From Mycolicibacter nonchromogenicus (GTDB taxonomy: Bacteria > Actinomycetota > Actinomycetes > Mycobacteriales > Mycobacteriaceae): a stretch of 64,000 nt of DNA. This document shows positions 1 to 10,087 of this stretch, piece by piece (the first letter of the stretch is position 1; every line of letters begins with the position of its first letter). Below the pieces are notes generated by a model. That model was not told the origin of the DNA and did no database searches. It worked only from the letters and a program-made list of their open reading frames with translations. The stretch is taken from the NCBI RefSeq assembly GCF_002101775.1, contig NZ_LQPI01000022.1, forward strand, positions 1 to 64,000, read 5' to 3'. The translations under genes were made by a program, and so were the position numbers.

Positions 1-120
1 TGTTTGCAAGAGTCAGACACCGGGTGAGAAGAACCCAACCACCGCACAGCGGCACCTGTCACCCTGACACTGAGTGTTTGCACGCCAACACGCCGCAGAA
101 CTTGGCATCCTGCGCACGCT

Positions 121-216
121 CGCGCCGTAGTGGCCCCGCACCGCAGTGGTCCCGCGCCGCGGTGGTCCCGCGCCGCGGTGGCCCCGCGCCGCGGTGGCCC
201 CGCGCCGCGGTGGCCC
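121..216. repeat. 16-bp tandem repeat, six copies
   Basis: Six head-to-tail copies of a 16-bp unit (consensus cgcgccgcggtggccc) run without gaps up to 5 bp before the stop codon of the minus-strand LmbE-like gene. The last three copies are identical; the first three differ by one to four bases, so the array looks like a recently growing VNTR. Each unit contains the palindrome ccgcgg, so the transcript could fold and may help end transcription of the minus-strand gene. The flanking bases 1-120 show no gene I can support. Confidence 0.9.
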
Positions 217-220
217 CAGT

Positions 221-994
221 TCACTCGAAGATGTTGCGGTGCACTCTGCCCGGCGGCAGATCCGGGTCGACGAACCACTCCCGGCCGAGCATCAGACCGG
301 CCACCTGCGGGGGAAGCCTCCTCAGTATCGCCAACAGTCGTGCCGCGGAGGCACTGGCGCCGATCTGGGAGCGATGCGCAACGAGGGCGTCCCGCTTCTG
401 CCGGGCAAACCGAAAGACGTTGATACGGTGAGTGATGCTTGACCCGGGTGCATACGCCGTGCGCACCACCTCACGCTCATAGGGGGCCGGCAATCGCAGT
501 AGTCGCGCGACATCGGCAACACGGGCCAGTAGTTCGCGGGGCATTGTTGCCTCGAGCACGCGCGGCGTCGCCGCGATCTGCGCGGCCCGCCTACCGACAT
601 GATGAACGCGGACGTGATCACGGTGGCCGTAGCCACCGTTGGGCTGGTAGCTCAGCAGCAGATCCGCGGCCTCCTCACGCAAGATGGCCGCCAGCCGATG
701 CGCCGCCTCGTCGATGTCGGCGCGGGCGAACCTGACTCGCCCCGGCGGGTCGGGATAGAAGTACGCCCCGAAACCGCTGTCGGCGTAGCCCAGACATTCG
801 ACCCGGTGTGCACCGAGAATCCTTGCACTCGTATGTAATTCGCGCAGGCGATCACTGTCGTCGTTGTTCACGCGTCCATCGGTTGCCACCACCACGACGA
901 CACGATGCCCCTCGGCTGCCGCTCGCGCCAGAGTTCCCCCGGTCAGAATCGCCTCGTCGTCGGGGTGGGCGTGGAAGGCGACGACCGTGGCCAT
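221..994 (-). CDS. LmbE/PIG-L family de-N-acetylase
   Basis: This 257-residue protein belongs to the zinc-dependent LmbE/PIG-L family, which removes acetyl groups from N-acetylglucosamine-type substrates (MshB and Mca of mycothiol metabolism are relatives). The family signature HAHPDDE lies at residues 7-13 and supplies two zinc ligands and the general base. A second metal motif, HRDHVRVHH, follows near residue 125. I chose the ATG at 992-994 because it puts the signature at the usual N-terminal place and leaves a 19-bp gap to the upstream DJ-1-like gene, whereas a start at 1036 would overlap it. The two minus-strand genes probably form an operon. The substrate is unknown; the protein is not clearly MshB or Mca. 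Confidence 0.85.
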   Translation of the reverse strand: MATVVAFHAHPDDEAILTGGTLARAAAEGHRVVVVVATDGRVNNDDSDRLRELHTSARILGAHRVECLGYADSGFGAYFYPDPPGRVRFARADIDEAAHRLAAILREEAADLLLSYQPNGGYGHRDHVRVHHVGRRAAQIAATPRVLEATMPRELLARVADVARLLRLPAPYEREVVRTAYAPGSSITHRINVFRFARQKRDALVAHRSQIGASASAARLLAILRRLPPQVAGLMLGREWFVDPDLPPGRVHRNIFE

Positions 995-1013
995 GAAGGA
1001 CCAGATGCCCGTG

Positions 1014-1643
1014 TCAGTGCCGCAACTGGGCCGCACGCCGACGCACGTCCTCGCCGGCCTTGGTCAGCGCCCCGGAGTCAAACGGTGGCTGCGGGTCGTA
1101 CTCGATCAGCAGCTGAATGGCGCGGGCCGTCTCGGCGTCCGCCAGCAGCTCCACCAGGCGCAGTGCCATGTCGATACCGCTGGAGACCCCCGCTGAGGTG
1201 ATGATCCGCTGTGGCAGATGCTCGACCACCCGCTGCTGCACGTAGCGGGCACCCAGGTGTTCCAGCAGGTCCACGGCGCTCCAGTGGGTGGACGCGGTCA
1301 GCCCGTCCAAGAGTCCCGCGGCGGCCAGCAGCAGCGAGCCGGTGCACACCGAGGCGGTGAACCTGGTGTGGGTGTGGGCGTTGCGCACCCAGTCGAGCAA
1401 CTCCGCGTCGTCGAGAAGCATTCGTGTCCCGATACCGCCGGGGACCACGAGGACGTCGGGTTCGCTCACTTCGTCGAACCGAGCATCGCAGAGGATCCCC
1501 AGCATTCCGTTGTCGCTGCGGACCTCACCACGGCGATGCCCGACGAAGATCACCTCGGCGTCCGGAACCCGTTGCAGCACCTCATAGGGTCCGACCGCGT
1601 CCAAGGCGGTGAACCGCGGAAACAGCGGAATCGCGACCTGCAT
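1014..1643 (-). CDS. DJ-1/PfpI family protein (class I glutamine amidotransferase-like fold)
   Basis: The 209-residue product has the DJ-1/PfpI fold. The nucleophile-elbow cysteine sits in the motif SVCTGSLLLAAAGLL near residue 100, followed by the partner segment THWSAVDLL. This arrangement is close to isonitrile hydratase and the ligand-binding domain of GlxA-type regulators, but there is no AraC DNA-binding domain. The start at ATG 1643 is preceded by a TAGTCT box, suggesting a near-leaderless start; a GTG six bases upstream is the alternative. It is the promoter-proximal gene of a pair with the LmbE-like deacetylase. The substrate cannot be read from sequence; isonitrile hydratase or a glyoxalase III-like activity are options. 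Confidence 0.8.
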   Translation of the reverse strand: MQVAIPLFPRFTALDAVGPYEVLQRVPDAEVIFVGHRRGEVRSDNGMLGILCDARFDEVSEPDVLVVPGGIGTRMLLDDAELLDWVRNAHTHTRFTASVCTGSLLLAAAGLLDGLTASTHWSAVDLLEHLGARYVQQRVVEHLPQRIITSAGVSSGIDMALRLVELLADAETARAIQLLIEYDPQPPFDSGALTKAGEDVRRRAAQLRH

Positions 1644-1768
1644 GTCCACAAGAGACTACGCGCCTCACCGCGGCTCGCCGAGCGTGTCATGCCGACGAGA
1701 AATCGCGCGATTGTTCGCGCTGAGCACACGTTCGGCGCTGATGGGACCGGGGCTGCCAAGATATCCCC

Positions 1769-2185
1769 ATGACGGAATTATGGGTGGAGCGCACCGGAAC
1801 CCGCCGCTACACCGGACGCAGTTCTAGGGGCGCGCAGGTACTGGTCGGCAGTGAAGACGTCGACGGCGTCTTCACCCCCGGGGAGCTGCTGAAGATCGCG
1901 CTGGCGGCATGCAGCGGAATGTCCAGCGATGCGCCGCTGGCCCGCCGGCTCGGCGACGACTACCAGGCCACCATCGAGGTCTCGGGGCCCGCCGACCGGG
2001 AGCAGGAGCGTTATCCACTGCTGGAAGAGGTGCTCAAGCTCGACCTGTCGGGTCTGGACGACGCGGACAGGGAACGGCTGCTGACTGTCGTGTATCGCGC
2101 CGTCGACCAGGTCTGCACGGTGGGCCGCACCCTGAAATCCGGCACCGAAGTGCGCTTCGAGATCGACTCCGGTGACCAGTCCTGA
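1769..2185 (+). CDS. OsmC/Ohr family protein (Rv2923c-like)
   Basis: This 138-residue protein has the OsmC/Ohr fold, a family of thiol peroxidases that reduce organic hydroperoxides with two conserved cysteines. Both are present: Cys48 in LAACSGMSS and a second in [10 protein letters not shown] near residue 116. It precedes acylphosphatase and smc, an order I remember from M. tuberculosis (Rv2923c, Rv2922A, Rv2922c). Its 3' end overlaps the acylphosphatase start by 14 bp, implying co-transcription. Peroxidase activity is a family inference. Confidence 0.88.
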   Translation: MTELWVERTGTRRYTGRSSRGAQVLVGSEDVDGVFTPGELLKIALAACSGMSSDAPLARRLGDDYQATIEVSGPADREQERYPLLEEVLKLDLSGLDDADRERLLTVVYRAVDQVCTVGRTLKSGTEVRFEIDSGDQS

Positions 2186-2453
2186 CGTCCGCCTCTCCGC
2201 CTGGGTGCACGGCCACGTCCAGGGCGTCGGATTTCGGTGGTGGACCCGGTCTCGGGCACTCGAACTGGGCCTGACCGGCTACGCCGCCAACCGGCCGGAC
2301 GGTCGGGTGCATGTGGTCGCCCAAGGCCCCCGCGCGAACTGTCAACGCCTGCTGGAGCTGCTGCAGGGCGGCACCACGCCGGGACGGGTGGACACCGTCG
2401 TCGCCGACTGGGCGGACGCCGGGGACCCGATCGACGGCTTCGCCGAACGCTAG
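2172..2453 (+). CDS. acyP: Acylphosphatase
   Basis: The 93-residue product is a typical small acylphosphatase, hydrolysing acyl-phosphates such as acetyl-phosphate and 1,3-bisphosphoglycerate. The signature [10 protein letters not shown] lies at residues 13-22, with the phosphate-binding loop ending in the catalytic Arg, and the catalytic Asn is in GYAANRPDG near residue 40. The GTG start overlaps the osmC-like gene. Smc starts only 19 bp after its stop, so these three genes may share a transcript. Confidence 0.95.
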   Translation: MTSPDVRLSAWVHGHVQGVGFRWWTRSRALELGLTGYAANRPDGRVHVVAQGPRANCQRLLELLQGGTTPGRVDTVVADWADAGDPIDGFAER

Positions 2454-2472
2454 ACCGGTAGTCTCAGCTCCC

Positions 2473-5400
2473 GTGCATCTCAAGAGCTTGACGCTGAAGG
2501 GCTTCAAGTCCTTCGCCGCGCCGACGACTCTGCGTTTCGAACCGGGCATCACCGCGGTGGTCGGACCGAACGGCTCGGGAAAGTCGAACGTGGTCGACGC
2601 GCTGGCCTGGGTGATGGGGGAGCACAGCGCCAAGACCCTGCGCGGCGGGAAGATGGAAGACGTCATCTTCGCCGGGACCTCCTCGCGCGCCCCGCTCGGT
2701 CGTGCCGAGGTCACCGTGACCATCGACAACTCAGACAACGCGCTGCCGATCGAGTACGCCGAGGTCTCGATCACCCGGCGGATGTTCCGCGACGGAGCCA
2801 GTGAGTACGAGATCAACGGCGCGAGCTGCCGGTTGATGGACGTCCAGGAGCTGCTCAGCGACTCCGGAATCGGCCGTGAGATGCACGTGATCGTGGGGCA
2901 GGGCCGGCTGGCGCAGATCCTGGAGTCGCGCCCCGAGGATCGCCGGGCCTTCATCGAAGAGGCCGCCGGGGTGCTCAAGCACCGCAAGCGCAAAGAGAAG
3001 GCGGTTCGCAAGCTGGACGCGATGGCGGCCAACCTGGCCCGCCTGACCGACCTGACCACCGAGCTGCGCCGTCAGCTCAAGCCGTTGGGCCGCCAGGCCG
3101 AAGTCGCACGACGAGCGGCCACCATCCAAGCCGACCTGCGCGACGCCAAATTGCGGCTGACCGCTGATGACCTGGTGAAGCGGCAGGCCGAGTTCGCCGG
3201 GACCGCCGACGCCGAGGCGGCGCTGCGCCGCGAACACGATCAGATCACCGAGCGCCTCTCGGTGGCCGCCGACGAGCTGACCGCCCACGAGTCGGCGGTC
3301 GCCAGCCTGACCCAGCGCGCCGAGAGCGCCCAGCAGACCTGGTTCGCGCTCTCCGCGCTCGCCGAGCGGGTCAGCGCCACTGTGCGCATCGCCAGTGAAC
3401 GCGCACACCATCTCGAGGACGAGCCGATCACCACCTCCGGCGTCGACCCGGATGCACTGGAAGCCGAGGCCGAGCAGGTGGCCGCGGCCGAGCAGCAACT
3501 GTTGGCCGAACTGGCCGAGGCCGGCACCCGGCTGGAGGCGGCGCGGGCCGAGCTGGCCGAGCGGGAGCGCCGCAGCGCCGAGGCGGAGAAGGCGCATCTG
3601 GCTGCGGTCCGTGCCGAAGCCGACCGGCGTGAGGGACTGGCCCGGCTGACCGGTCAGGTGGAGACCATTCGGGCGCGGGTCGAGTCGATCGACACTCACG
3701 TCGCTCAGCTCTCGACGCGCATCGAGGAGGCCGCCGGGCGAGCTCAGGCCGCACAGGCGGAGTTCGAGACGGTTCAGGGCCGCGTCGCCGAGCTCGATCA
3801 GGGCGAGGTCGGTCTGGACGAGCACCACGAGCGGACCGTGGCCACCTTGCAGGCGGCAGATGAGCGAGTCGCCGAACTGCAGGCGGCCGAGCGCGCCGCC
3901 GAGCGGCAGGTCGCGTCACTGCACGCCCGTATCGAAGCGCTGTCGATGGGGCTGGAGCGCCGGGACGGCGCCGCGTGGCTGGTGGCCAACCACAGCGACC
4001 CCGGATTGTTCGGGTCGATCGCGCAGCTGGTCAAAGTGCGCGCGGGGTATGAGACGGCACTGGCGGCGGTGCTCGGCTCCGCAGCTGACGCGCTGGCCGC
4101 GGAGAACGCGGGCGCGGCGCGCTCGGCACTGCACGCGCTCAAGCACGGCGACGGTGGCCGGGCCGCGATCGTGCTGGGCGACTGGCCGATGCCCGCAACC
4201 GAACCGCGCGCGGCACTGCCCGACGGAGCGCTGTGGGCGGTAGACCTGATCGAGACGCCGGAGAAGTTGCGCGGCGCGATGACGGCCATGTTGTCGGCGG
4301 TGGCGGTGGTCGAGGACCTGCCCGCGGCGCTCGACCTGGTGGCAGCCCGCCCCGGGGTTCGGGCGGTCACGTTGGACGGGGACCTGGTGGGCGCCGGCTG
4401 GGTCAGCGGCGGATCGGATCGCAAGCCGTCCACCCTGGAGATCAACAGCGAGATCGACAAGGCCCGCGCTGAACTGGCCGCCGCCGAGTCACGAGCCGGC
4501 GAACTGGGCGCCGCCCTCGCCGGAGCGCTGGCTGAGCAGTCCGCGCGCCGTGACGCCGCCGAGCAGGCGCTGGCCGCCCTCAACGAGTCCGACGCCGCGA
4601 TCGCCGCCACCCACGAACAGCTGGGCCGGCTGGGTCAGGAGGCCCGCGCGGCCGAGGCCGAGTGGCGCCGCCGGCTGCGGGAGCGCGAAGAGCTGGAGAC
4701 CAGCCGGGCGCAGGCTGTCACCGAGCTGAGCGAGCTGGAAACCCGCCTGCGCAATGCCGAGGAGGATCAGCCGACCGCCGCCGTCGAACCGGTGGATCGC
4801 CAGCAGATCGCGGCAGCTGCGGAGGCGGCGCGCAGCGTCGAGGTGGAGGCCAGGCTGGCGGTGCGCACCGCCGAGGAACGTGCCAATGCGGTGCGCGGCA
4901 AGGCGGACTCCCTGCGCCGGGCGGCGGCGGCCGAACGCGAAGCGCGGGTACGTGCCGAGCAGGCCCGTGCCGCACGCGCACGCGCGGCCACCACGGCAGC
5001 AGCAGTGGCCGACGCCGGCAGGGCACTGGCGCAGCGCCTCCAGCACGTGGTGACCGCGGCGGCACGGATCCGGGACGGCCTGGCCGGTGAACGCCAGCAG
5101 CGTGCGGCCGCGATGGTCGCCGTTCGTGACGAGGTGAACTCCCTGAGCGCCCGGCTCACCGCGCTCACTGAGTCGCTGCACCGCGATGAGGTCGCCAAGG
5201 CGCAGGCGGCTATGCGCATCGAGCAACTTGAGCAGACCGTGCTGGAACAGTTCGGGATGAGCTCGGCAGACCTGATCGCCGAATACGGCCCGGACGTCGC
5301 GCTGCCGCCGACGGAACTGGAGATCGCCGAATTCGAGCAGGCCCGCGAACGCGGCGAGCTGGTGACCGCGCCTGCCCCGATGCCCTTCGACCGCGCCACC

Positions 5401-6063
5401 CAGGAGCGCCGGGCCAAACGCGCCGAACGCGAGCTGGCCGAACTGGGCCGCGTCAACCCCTTGGCGCTCGAGGAGTTCGCGGCGCTGGAGGAGCGCTACA
5501 ACTTCTTGTCGACCCAGCTCGAGGACGTCAAGGCGGCCCGCAAAGACCTCCTCGACGTGGTGTCCGAGGTCGACGCGCGCATCCTGCAGGTCTTCACCGA
5601 CGCCTACGCCGACGTGGAGCGTGAGTTCAGCGAGGTGTTCGCAGCGCTGTTCCCCGGCGGGGAGGGCCGCCTGCTGCTGACCGACCCCAACGACATGCTG
5701 ACCACCGGCGTCGACGTCGAAGCCCGTCCGCCCGGCAAGAAGGTCAAGCGGCTGTCGCTGCTGTCCGGCGGGGAGAAGTCCCTGACTGCCATTGCCATGC
5801 TGGTCGCGATCTTCCGGGCCCGCCCGTCGCCGTTCTACATCATGGACGAGGTCGAGGCCGCGCTGGACGACACCAACCTGCGCCGGCTGCTGGCGCTGTT
5901 CGAGATGCTGCGGGCCCGTTCCCAGCTGATCGTCATCACCCACCAGAAGCCGACGATGGAAGTCGCCGACGCGCTCTATGGGGTGACCATGCAGGGCGAT
6001 GGGATCACCGCGGTGATCTCCCAGCGAATCCGGGGCGAAGAGCTCGTTTCCAGCCAGGCGTGA
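2473..6063 (+). CDS. smc: Chromosome segregation SMC ATPase
   Basis: At 1196 residues this is a full-length SMC protein, the ATP-driven DNA-organising core of the Smc-ScpAB condensin. The N-terminal head holds Walker A GPNGSGKS at residues 31-38. Two long Ala/Glu/Arg-rich coiled coils flank a central hinge (roughly residues 500-680). The C-terminal head has the ABC signature LSGGEKS at 1097-1103 and Walker B PFYIMDE at about 1120-1126. I placed the start at GTG 2473 because the protein then begins (M)[13 protein letters not shown], as SMC proteins do; an open frame continues upstream to 2311 but overlaps acyP. FtsY follows 41 bp downstream. ScpA and ScpB are not encoded in this window. Confidence 0.97.
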   Translation: MHLKSLTLKGFKSFAAPTTLRFEPGITAVVGPNGSGKSNVVDALAWVMGEHSAKTLRGGKMEDVIFAGTSSRAPLGRAEVTVTIDNSDNALPIEYAEVSITRRMFRDGASEYEINGASCRLMDVQELLSDSGIGREMHVIVGQGRLAQILESRPEDRRAFIEEAAGVLKHRKRKEKAVRKLDAMAANLARLTDLTTELRRQLKPLGRQAEVARRAATIQADLRDAKLRLTADDLVKRQAEFAGTADAEAALRREHDQITERLSVAADELTAHESAVASLTQRAESAQQTWFALSALAERVSATVRIASERAHHLEDEPITTSGVDPDALEAEAEQVAAAEQQLLAELAEAGTRLEAARAELAERERRSAEAEKAHLAAVRAEADRREGLARLTGQVETIRARVESIDTHVAQLSTRIEEAAGRAQAAQAEFETVQGRVAELDQGEVGLDEHHERTVATLQAADERVAELQAAERAAERQVASLHARIEALSMGLERRDGAAWLVANHSDPGLFGSIAQLVKVRAGYETALAAVLGSAADALAAENAGAARSALHALKHGDGGRAAIVLGDWPMPATEPRAALPDGALWAVDLIETPEKLRGAMTAMLSAVAVVEDLPAALDLVAARPGVRAVTLDGDLVGAGWVSGGSDRKPSTLEINSEIDKARAELAAAESRAGELGAALAGALAEQSARRDAAEQALAALNESDAAIAATHEQLGRLGQEARAAEAEWRRRLREREELETSRAQAVTELSELETRLRNAEEDQPTAAVEPVDRQQIAAAAEAARSVEVEARLAVRTAEERANAVRGKADSLRRAAAAEREARVRAEQARAARARAATTAAAVADAGRALAQRLQHVVTAAARIRDGLAGERQQRAAAMVAVRDEVNSLSARLTALTESLHRDEVAKAQAAMRIEQLEQTVLEQFGMSSADLIAEYGPDVALPPTELEIAEFEQARERGELVTAPAPMPFDRATQERRAKRAERELAELGRVNPLALEEFAALEERYNFLSTQLEDVKAARKDLLDVVSEVDARILQVFTDAYADVEREFSEVFAALFPGGEGRLLLTDPNDMLTTGVDVEARPPGKKVKRLSLLSGGEKSLTAIAMLVAIFRARPSPFYIMDEVEAALDDTNLRRLLALFEMLRARSQLIVITHQKPTMEVADALYGVTMQGDGITAVISQRIRGEELVSSQA

Positions 6064-6104
6064 TGGACCGCCGCGTCAACGGCGCTTAAGTCCCTGCTGC
6101 CACA

Positions 6105-7388
6105 ATGACGGTCGTGTCGACTCAAACTCTCCTGATCGCTGCGGCGGTCGTTGTCGCGATAGCCCTGGTCGCTGTGCTCGTCTGGGGTCTGGTGCGGCAT
6201 CGGCGCGGCCGTATCCGCCTGTCCGCGCCGCAACGCGAGAGTCTGGATCGCTCCGGCGGATACACCGCCTCCTCGGGTATCACGTTCACTCGGACCGAGA
6301 CGCCGGAGTCGCCGGCACCCGTCATCGGCGACGACGCGACCGTGCCGCGTGATGCGCCGCGGCGCACCATCACCGACGTCGATCTGCCCGAAGCGCCCCC
6401 CGCAGTGCCCGAACCCCAGGCAGCGCCGGCGCCTGAGGCCCCCGAGCCGGACGTCGAGCCCGACATCGAGCCGGTCGAGGGCCGGCTGGACCGGCTGCGT
6501 GGTCGGTTGGCCAAGTCGCAGAACGCGTTGGGCCGCAGCATGCTCGGGCTGCTGGGCGGCGGAGACCTCGACGACGACTCGTGGCAGGACGTCGAGGACA
6601 CCCTGCTGGTGGCCGATCTTGGCCCGGTGGTCACCGAATCGGTGGTGAACCAGCTGCGTGAACGGTTGGCCGGCGGTCAGGTGCGCACCGAAGCCGATGC
6701 TCGCAAGGTGCTGCGCGATGTGCTCATCGGGCAGCTGCAGCCGGGTCTGGAGCGCTCCATCCGGGCCCTGCCGCACGACGACCATCCGTCGGTGCTGTTG
6801 GTGGTCGGTGTCAACGGCACCGGCAAGACTACCACGGTCGGCAAACTGGCGCGGGTGCTGGTGGCCGATGGCCGTCGCGTGGTGCTGGGGGCGGCCGACA
6901 CGTTCCGGGCCGCGGCGGCCGACCAGTTGCAGACCTGGGCCGCGCGGGTCGGCGCTGAGGTGGTGCGCGGCGCGGAGGGCGGCGATCCGGCCGCGGTGGC
7001 CTTCGACGCCGTCGACAGGGGCATCGCCGATGGCGCCGATGTCGTGCTCATCGACACCGCGGGACGCCTGCACACCAAGACCGGTCTGATGGACGAGCTC
7101 GGCAAGGTCAAGCGGGTGGTGGAGCGGCGGGCCACCGTCGACGAGGTGCTGTTGGTCCTCGACGCCACCATCGGACAGAACGGTCTGGCCCAGGCCAGGG
7201 TGTTCGCCGACGTCGTCGACATCACCGGCGTGGTGCTGACCAAGCTGGACGGAACGGCTAAGGGCGGAATCGTGTTCCGGGTACAGCAGGAGCTGGGGGT
7301 GCCGGTCAAGCTGGTGGGGCTTGGCGAGGGGCCCGACGATCTGGCTCCGTTCGAGCCGGGGGCCTTCGTCGACGCGCTGCTGGGCTGA
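6105..7388 (+). CDS. ftsY: Signal recognition particle receptor FtsY
   Basis: FtsY is the membrane receptor for the SRP; its GTPase pairs with Ffh (19.7 kb in this window) to deliver nascent membrane proteins to the translocon. The 427-residue protein starts with one hydrophobic segment (residues 9-27), then an acidic, Pro-rich linker to about residue 125, then the NG domain. GTPase motifs are clear: GVNGTGKTTT near residue 235, the DTFRAAA insertion-box segment, DTAGR and TKLDG. An N-terminal membrane anchor is common in actinobacterial FtsY. It lies 41 bp after smc on the same strand, as in other mycobacteria. Confidence 0.97.
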   Translation: MTVVSTQTLLIAAAVVVAIALVAVLVWGLVRHRRGRIRLSAPQRESLDRSGGYTASSGITFTRTETPESPAPVIGDDATVPRDAPRRTITDVDLPEAPPAVPEPQAAPAPEAPEPDVEPDIEPVEGRLDRLRGRLAKSQNALGRSMLGLLGGGDLDDDSWQDVEDTLLVADLGPVVTESVVNQLRERLAGGQVRTEADARKVLRDVLIGQLQPGLERSIRALPHDDHPSVLLVVGVNGTGKTTTVGKLARVLVADGRRVVLGAADTFRAAAADQLQTWAARVGAEVVRGAEGGDPAAVAFDAVDRGIADGADVVLIDTAGRLHTKTGLMDELGKVKRVVERRATVDEVLLVLDATIGQNGLAQARVFADVVDITGVVLTKLDGTAKGGIVFRVQQELGVPVKLVGLGEGPDDLAPFEPGAFVDALLG

Positions 7389-7451
7389 ACGCTCCGGCCG
7401 CGGCCGTGACCGTCTTGTGACCTCGGCTAGGCCATAAGGTAATTTTTGCCT

Positions 7452-8435
7452 GTGATCCCCTCAGCAATTGGCGCGATCGCGCGCTGCCTCACCCCCCTCA
7501 TGGTCGTCGCGGCCCTGGCCGGCGCGGCCCCCGCCCAGGCCGACGGTGACAACCCGCTGGGCGGCATGCCCTTCTACGTCGATCCCATCTCGAAGGCGAT
7601 GAATGCCTCCAAGGCCCAGCCGGACAGTGTCGAGCTGGCTCGGGTGGCCAACACGCCGCAGGCGTACTGGCTGGACCAGGCCTTCGGCGTGGGAGCTGTC
7701 GCCTCGACGGTGGCCCGCCACACCGGCGCGGCCGCGGCGGCCGGTGCCATGCCGGTGCTGGTGCTCTACGCCATCCCGCACCGCGACTGCGGCAGCTACG
7801 CCGCGGGCGGATTCTCCTCCGGGGCGTCCTACCGCGCGTGGATCGACAGCGTCGCCGACGGTATCGGCGGCAACCCGGCCGCGATCGTTCTCGAGCCCGA
7901 CGCCCTGGCCATGGCGGATTGCCTCTCCGGTGATGCGCGTCAGGAGCGTTTCGACCTGATCAGCTACGCCGTGGACACGCTGGGCCGCAACCCGGCCACG
8001 GCCGTCTACGTCGACGCCGGGCACTCGCGGTGGGTCAGCGCCGGCGAGATGGCCAACCGGCTCAACCAGGCCGGTGTGGCGCGCGCGCGTGGTTTCGCGC
8101 TCAACAGCACGAACTACTACACGACCGAAGAGGAAATCGGCTACGGCGAAGAGATCTCGGGCATGACCGGTGGCGCGCACTACGTGATCGACACGTCGCG
8201 CAACGGTGCCGGCCCCGCCGAAGGCGACCCCTACGGCTGGTGCAATCCCAGCGGCCGGGCCCTGGGCACGCCGCCGACCGCCAACACCGCCGGGCAGCAC
8301 GCCGACGCCTACCTGTGGGTCAAGCGGGTCGGGGAGTCCGACGGCAGCTGCGGCTCCGGCGAGCCCGCCGCGGGACACTTCGTCAGCGAGTACGCGATCA
8401 ACCTGGCGCGCAACGCGGGGTGGACCGCCGACTGA
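7452..8435 (+). CDS. Secreted glycoside hydrolase family 6 (cellulase-like)
   Basis: This about 327-residue secreted enzyme belongs to GH6, which contains inverting endoglucanases and cellobiohydrolases acting on beta-1,4-glucan. A signal peptide ends at APAQA near residue 31. GH6 hallmarks are PHRDCGSY (Asp112 region), LEPDALA with the likely proton donor Asp150, YVDAGHSRW, and the C-terminal DAYLWVK block. There is no carbohydrate-binding module. The start is ambiguous: GTG 7452 is preferred, TTG 7446 is possible, and a TAAGGT box at 7435-7440 suggests transcription starts just before either. M. tuberculosis has a comparable gene (celA1) elsewhere, so its place after ftsY is notable. The natural substrate might be the cell's own biofilm cellulose or plant material. 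Confidence 0.9.
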   Translation: MIPSAIGAIARCLTPLMVVAALAGAAPAQADGDNPLGGMPFYVDPISKAMNASKAQPDSVELARVANTPQAYWLDQAFGVGAVASTVARHTGAAAAAGAMPVLVLYAIPHRDCGSYAAGGFSSGASYRAWIDSVADGIGGNPAAIVLEPDALAMADCLSGDARQERFDLISYAVDTLGRNPATAVYVDAGHSRWVSAGEMANRLNQAGVARARGFALNSTNYYTTEEEIGYGEEISGMTGGAHYVIDTSRNGAGPAEGDPYGWCNPSGRALGTPPTANTAGQHADAYLWVKRVGESDGSCGSGEPAAGHFVSEYAINLARNAGWTAD

Positions 8436-8490
8436 CCGGCCCGCGAGCCGGCCGCGCGATCGTTCCCGCCGCGCCGCCTATGGTCAATCC

Positions 8491-9210
8491 GTGACGATCA
8501 GCTATGACGAGGCGCTGCGGGAACGGATCCGGCTACATCTGGGCGGGCACGACCGTCGCTCGGTGACCGATCCGTCGAAGCGGCACGCCGCCGTCGCGGT
8601 GGTGATCGTGGACTCCGAAGTCGCCGAAGACCGGGTCGACCCCGCACCGGTGGACGACTGGATCGCCGGTCGCCCCATGCCGGAGGCTGGTCTGGACGGT
8701 CGCATGGTCGACGTATCCGGGGGCGCGGCATTCCTCTTGTGCCGCAGAGCCTCTCGCCTCAGCTCGCACGCCGCACAGTGGACGTTGCCCGGTGGCCGCC
8801 TGGATCCCGGCGAAACGGCGATCGACGCCGCTCTTCGCGAGTTGGACGAAGAGGTCGGCGTCCGACTGTCCGACTCGGCTGTGCTCGGCGTACTCGACGA
8901 CTATCCGACCCGCTCCGGATACGTCATCACGCCGGTGGTGATCTGGGGCGGTGGGCGGCTCGATCCGCGCCCCGCGCCGGATGAGGTGGTGGCGGTCTAC
9001 CGCGTGGGGCTACATCAGCTGCAACGCGATGATTCGCCGCGCTTCGTCAGCATTCCGGAGAGCCCACGCCCGGTGGTGCAGATCCCGCTGGGCAATGACC
9101 TCATCCACGCGCCGACCGGGGCGGTGTTGCTGCAACTGCGGTGGTTGTGCCTGGAGGGCCGGGGTGACCGGGTCGACGAGTTGGAGCAACCGGTATTCGC
9201 CTGGAAATAG
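8491..9210 (+). CDS. Nudix hydrolase
   Basis: The 239-residue protein carries a complete Nudix box (G-x5-E-x7-R-E-L-x-E-E-x-G-V) at about residues 102-124, beginning GRLDPGE and ending RELDEEVGV. Nudix enzymes hydrolyse nucleoside diphosphates linked to another moiety. The overall pattern, with a PGG before the box and a long C-terminal part, resembles CoA pyrophosphatase-like members (NudL/Nudt7), but the exact substrate is uncertain. The start is GTG 8491, chosen because the protein then begins directly with the family-like helix. It converges on the SDR gene, with a strong hairpin between them. Confidence 0.85.
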   Translation: MTISYDEALRERIRLHLGGHDRRSVTDPSKRHAAVAVVIVDSEVAEDRVDPAPVDDWIAGRPMPEAGLDGRMVDVSGGAAFLLCRRASRLSSHAAQWTLPGGRLDPGETAIDAALRELDEEVGVRLSDSAVLGVLDDYPTRSGYVITPVVIWGGGRLDPRPAPDEVVAVYRVGLHQLQRDDSPRFVSIPESPRPVVQIPLGNDLIHAPTGAVLLQLRWLCLEGRGDRVDELEQPVFAWK

Positions 9211-9228
9211 CTGCCAGGCCGTCATTGC

Positions 9229-9286
9229 TGAGATTGCGCCCAGGGCTGTACATGTCGCGATATTCGCGGCCCTGGACGCAATCTCA
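9229..9286. terminator. Hairpin between convergent genes
   Basis: Two 18-bp arms (9229-9246 and 9269-9286) pair at 17 of 18 positions around a 22-nt loop. It sits just after the Nudix stop and just before the SDR stop on the other strand, so it could serve as a bidirectional terminator. There is no U-tract, which is usual for mycobacterial terminators. Confidence 0.7.
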
Positions 9287-9297
9287 ACGCCAGTGAA

Positions 9298-10074
9298 CTA
9301 CTTCGGTGGCATCCGAATGCCGCCGTCCACGCGGACGACTTCGGCGTTCATGTAGGAGTTGGTGAGCAACTCCACCACCATCGACGCCAGCTCTTCGGGC
9401 TTGCCGAGCCGGTGCGGGAACAGCACGGACTCACCGAGTTTGGCTTTGAAGGCCTCCGAGGCCTCGCCCTCGCCGTAAATCGGCGTGTCGATCAGACCGG
9501 GGGCCACAGTGTTGACGCGGATGCCCGCCGCTGACAGGTCCCGGGCGACCGGCAGGGTCAGGCCCACGACGCCGCCCTTCGACGACGAGTAAGCGGCCTG
9601 GCCGATCTGGCCGTCAAAAGCCGCAACACTGGTCATGTTGACGATTGCGCCCCGCTCGCCGGTGTCGGTGAACTCGTTGCGGCTCATCGCGGTGGCCGCG
9701 ATCCGGATGCAGTCGAAGGTGCCGACCAGGTTGATGGCGAGAACCTTCTTGTAGGCGTCGAGGTTGTGCGCCGACTCGAACTCGCCGTCCTTGCCGATGG
9801 TGCGCTGAGCCCAGCCGATACCGGCCGAGTTCACCAGCGCCCGCAGCGGACCCAGGTCGGTCGCGGTGTTGACCGCGTCGATGATCTGCTCGGTGCTGGT
9901 CACGTCGACGGACACGAACACGCCGCCGATCTCGTGGGCCAGTGCCTCACCCTTGTCCGCCTGCAGGTCGGCGACGACGACCCGTGCGCCCCTGTCGGCC
10001 AACTGGCGGGCGGTGGCCGCGCCGATTCCTGATGCGCCACCGGTGACGATCGCGCTTGCTCCATTAATATCCAC
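9298..10074 (-). CDS. Short-chain dehydrogenase/reductase (3-hydroxyacyl-CoA dehydrogenase type II-like)
   Basis: This 258-residue classical SDR has the NAD-binding motif TGGASGIG at residues 11-18, the NSAG motif, the catalytic Ser in MTSVA and the YxxxK pair in YSSSKGG. The C-terminal RLGKPEELA and [10 protein letters not shown] segments are typical. Similarity in layout to HSD17B10-type enzymes suggests oxidation of 3-hydroxyacyl-CoA or steroids, but this is inference. I prefer GTG 10074: the protein then starts (M)[12 protein letters not shown], and a TAAAGT box (10082-10087, minus strand) lies exactly 7 nt upstream, the leaderless arrangement. A GTG at 10083 is the alternative. Confidence 0.85.
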   Translation of the reverse strand: MDINGASAIVTGGASGIGAATARQLADRGARVVVADLQADKGEALAHEIGGVFVSVDVTSTEQIIDAVNTATDLGPLRALVNSAGIGWAQRTIGKDGEFESAHNLDAYKKVLAINLVGTFDCIRIAATAMSRNEFTDTGERGAIVNMTSVAAFDGQIGQAAYSSSKGGVVGLTLPVARDLSAAGIRVNTVAPGLIDTPIYGEGEASEAFKAKLGESVLFPHRLGKPEELASMVVELLTNSYMNAEVVRVDGGIRMPPK

Positions 10075-10081
10075 GATGGAC

Positions 10082-10087
10082 ACTTTA
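10082..10087 (-). promoter_or_regulatory. Candidate -10 box of the SDR gene
   Basis: TAAAGT on the minus strand ends 7 nt before GTG 10074, predicting a transcript that starts at the start codon. Confidence 0.45.

Noticed and set aside
221-994. Calling the LmbE-like gene mshB
   Set aside because: The HPDDE-type motif is shared by the whole family and nothing here distinguishes a mycothiol-pathway enzyme.
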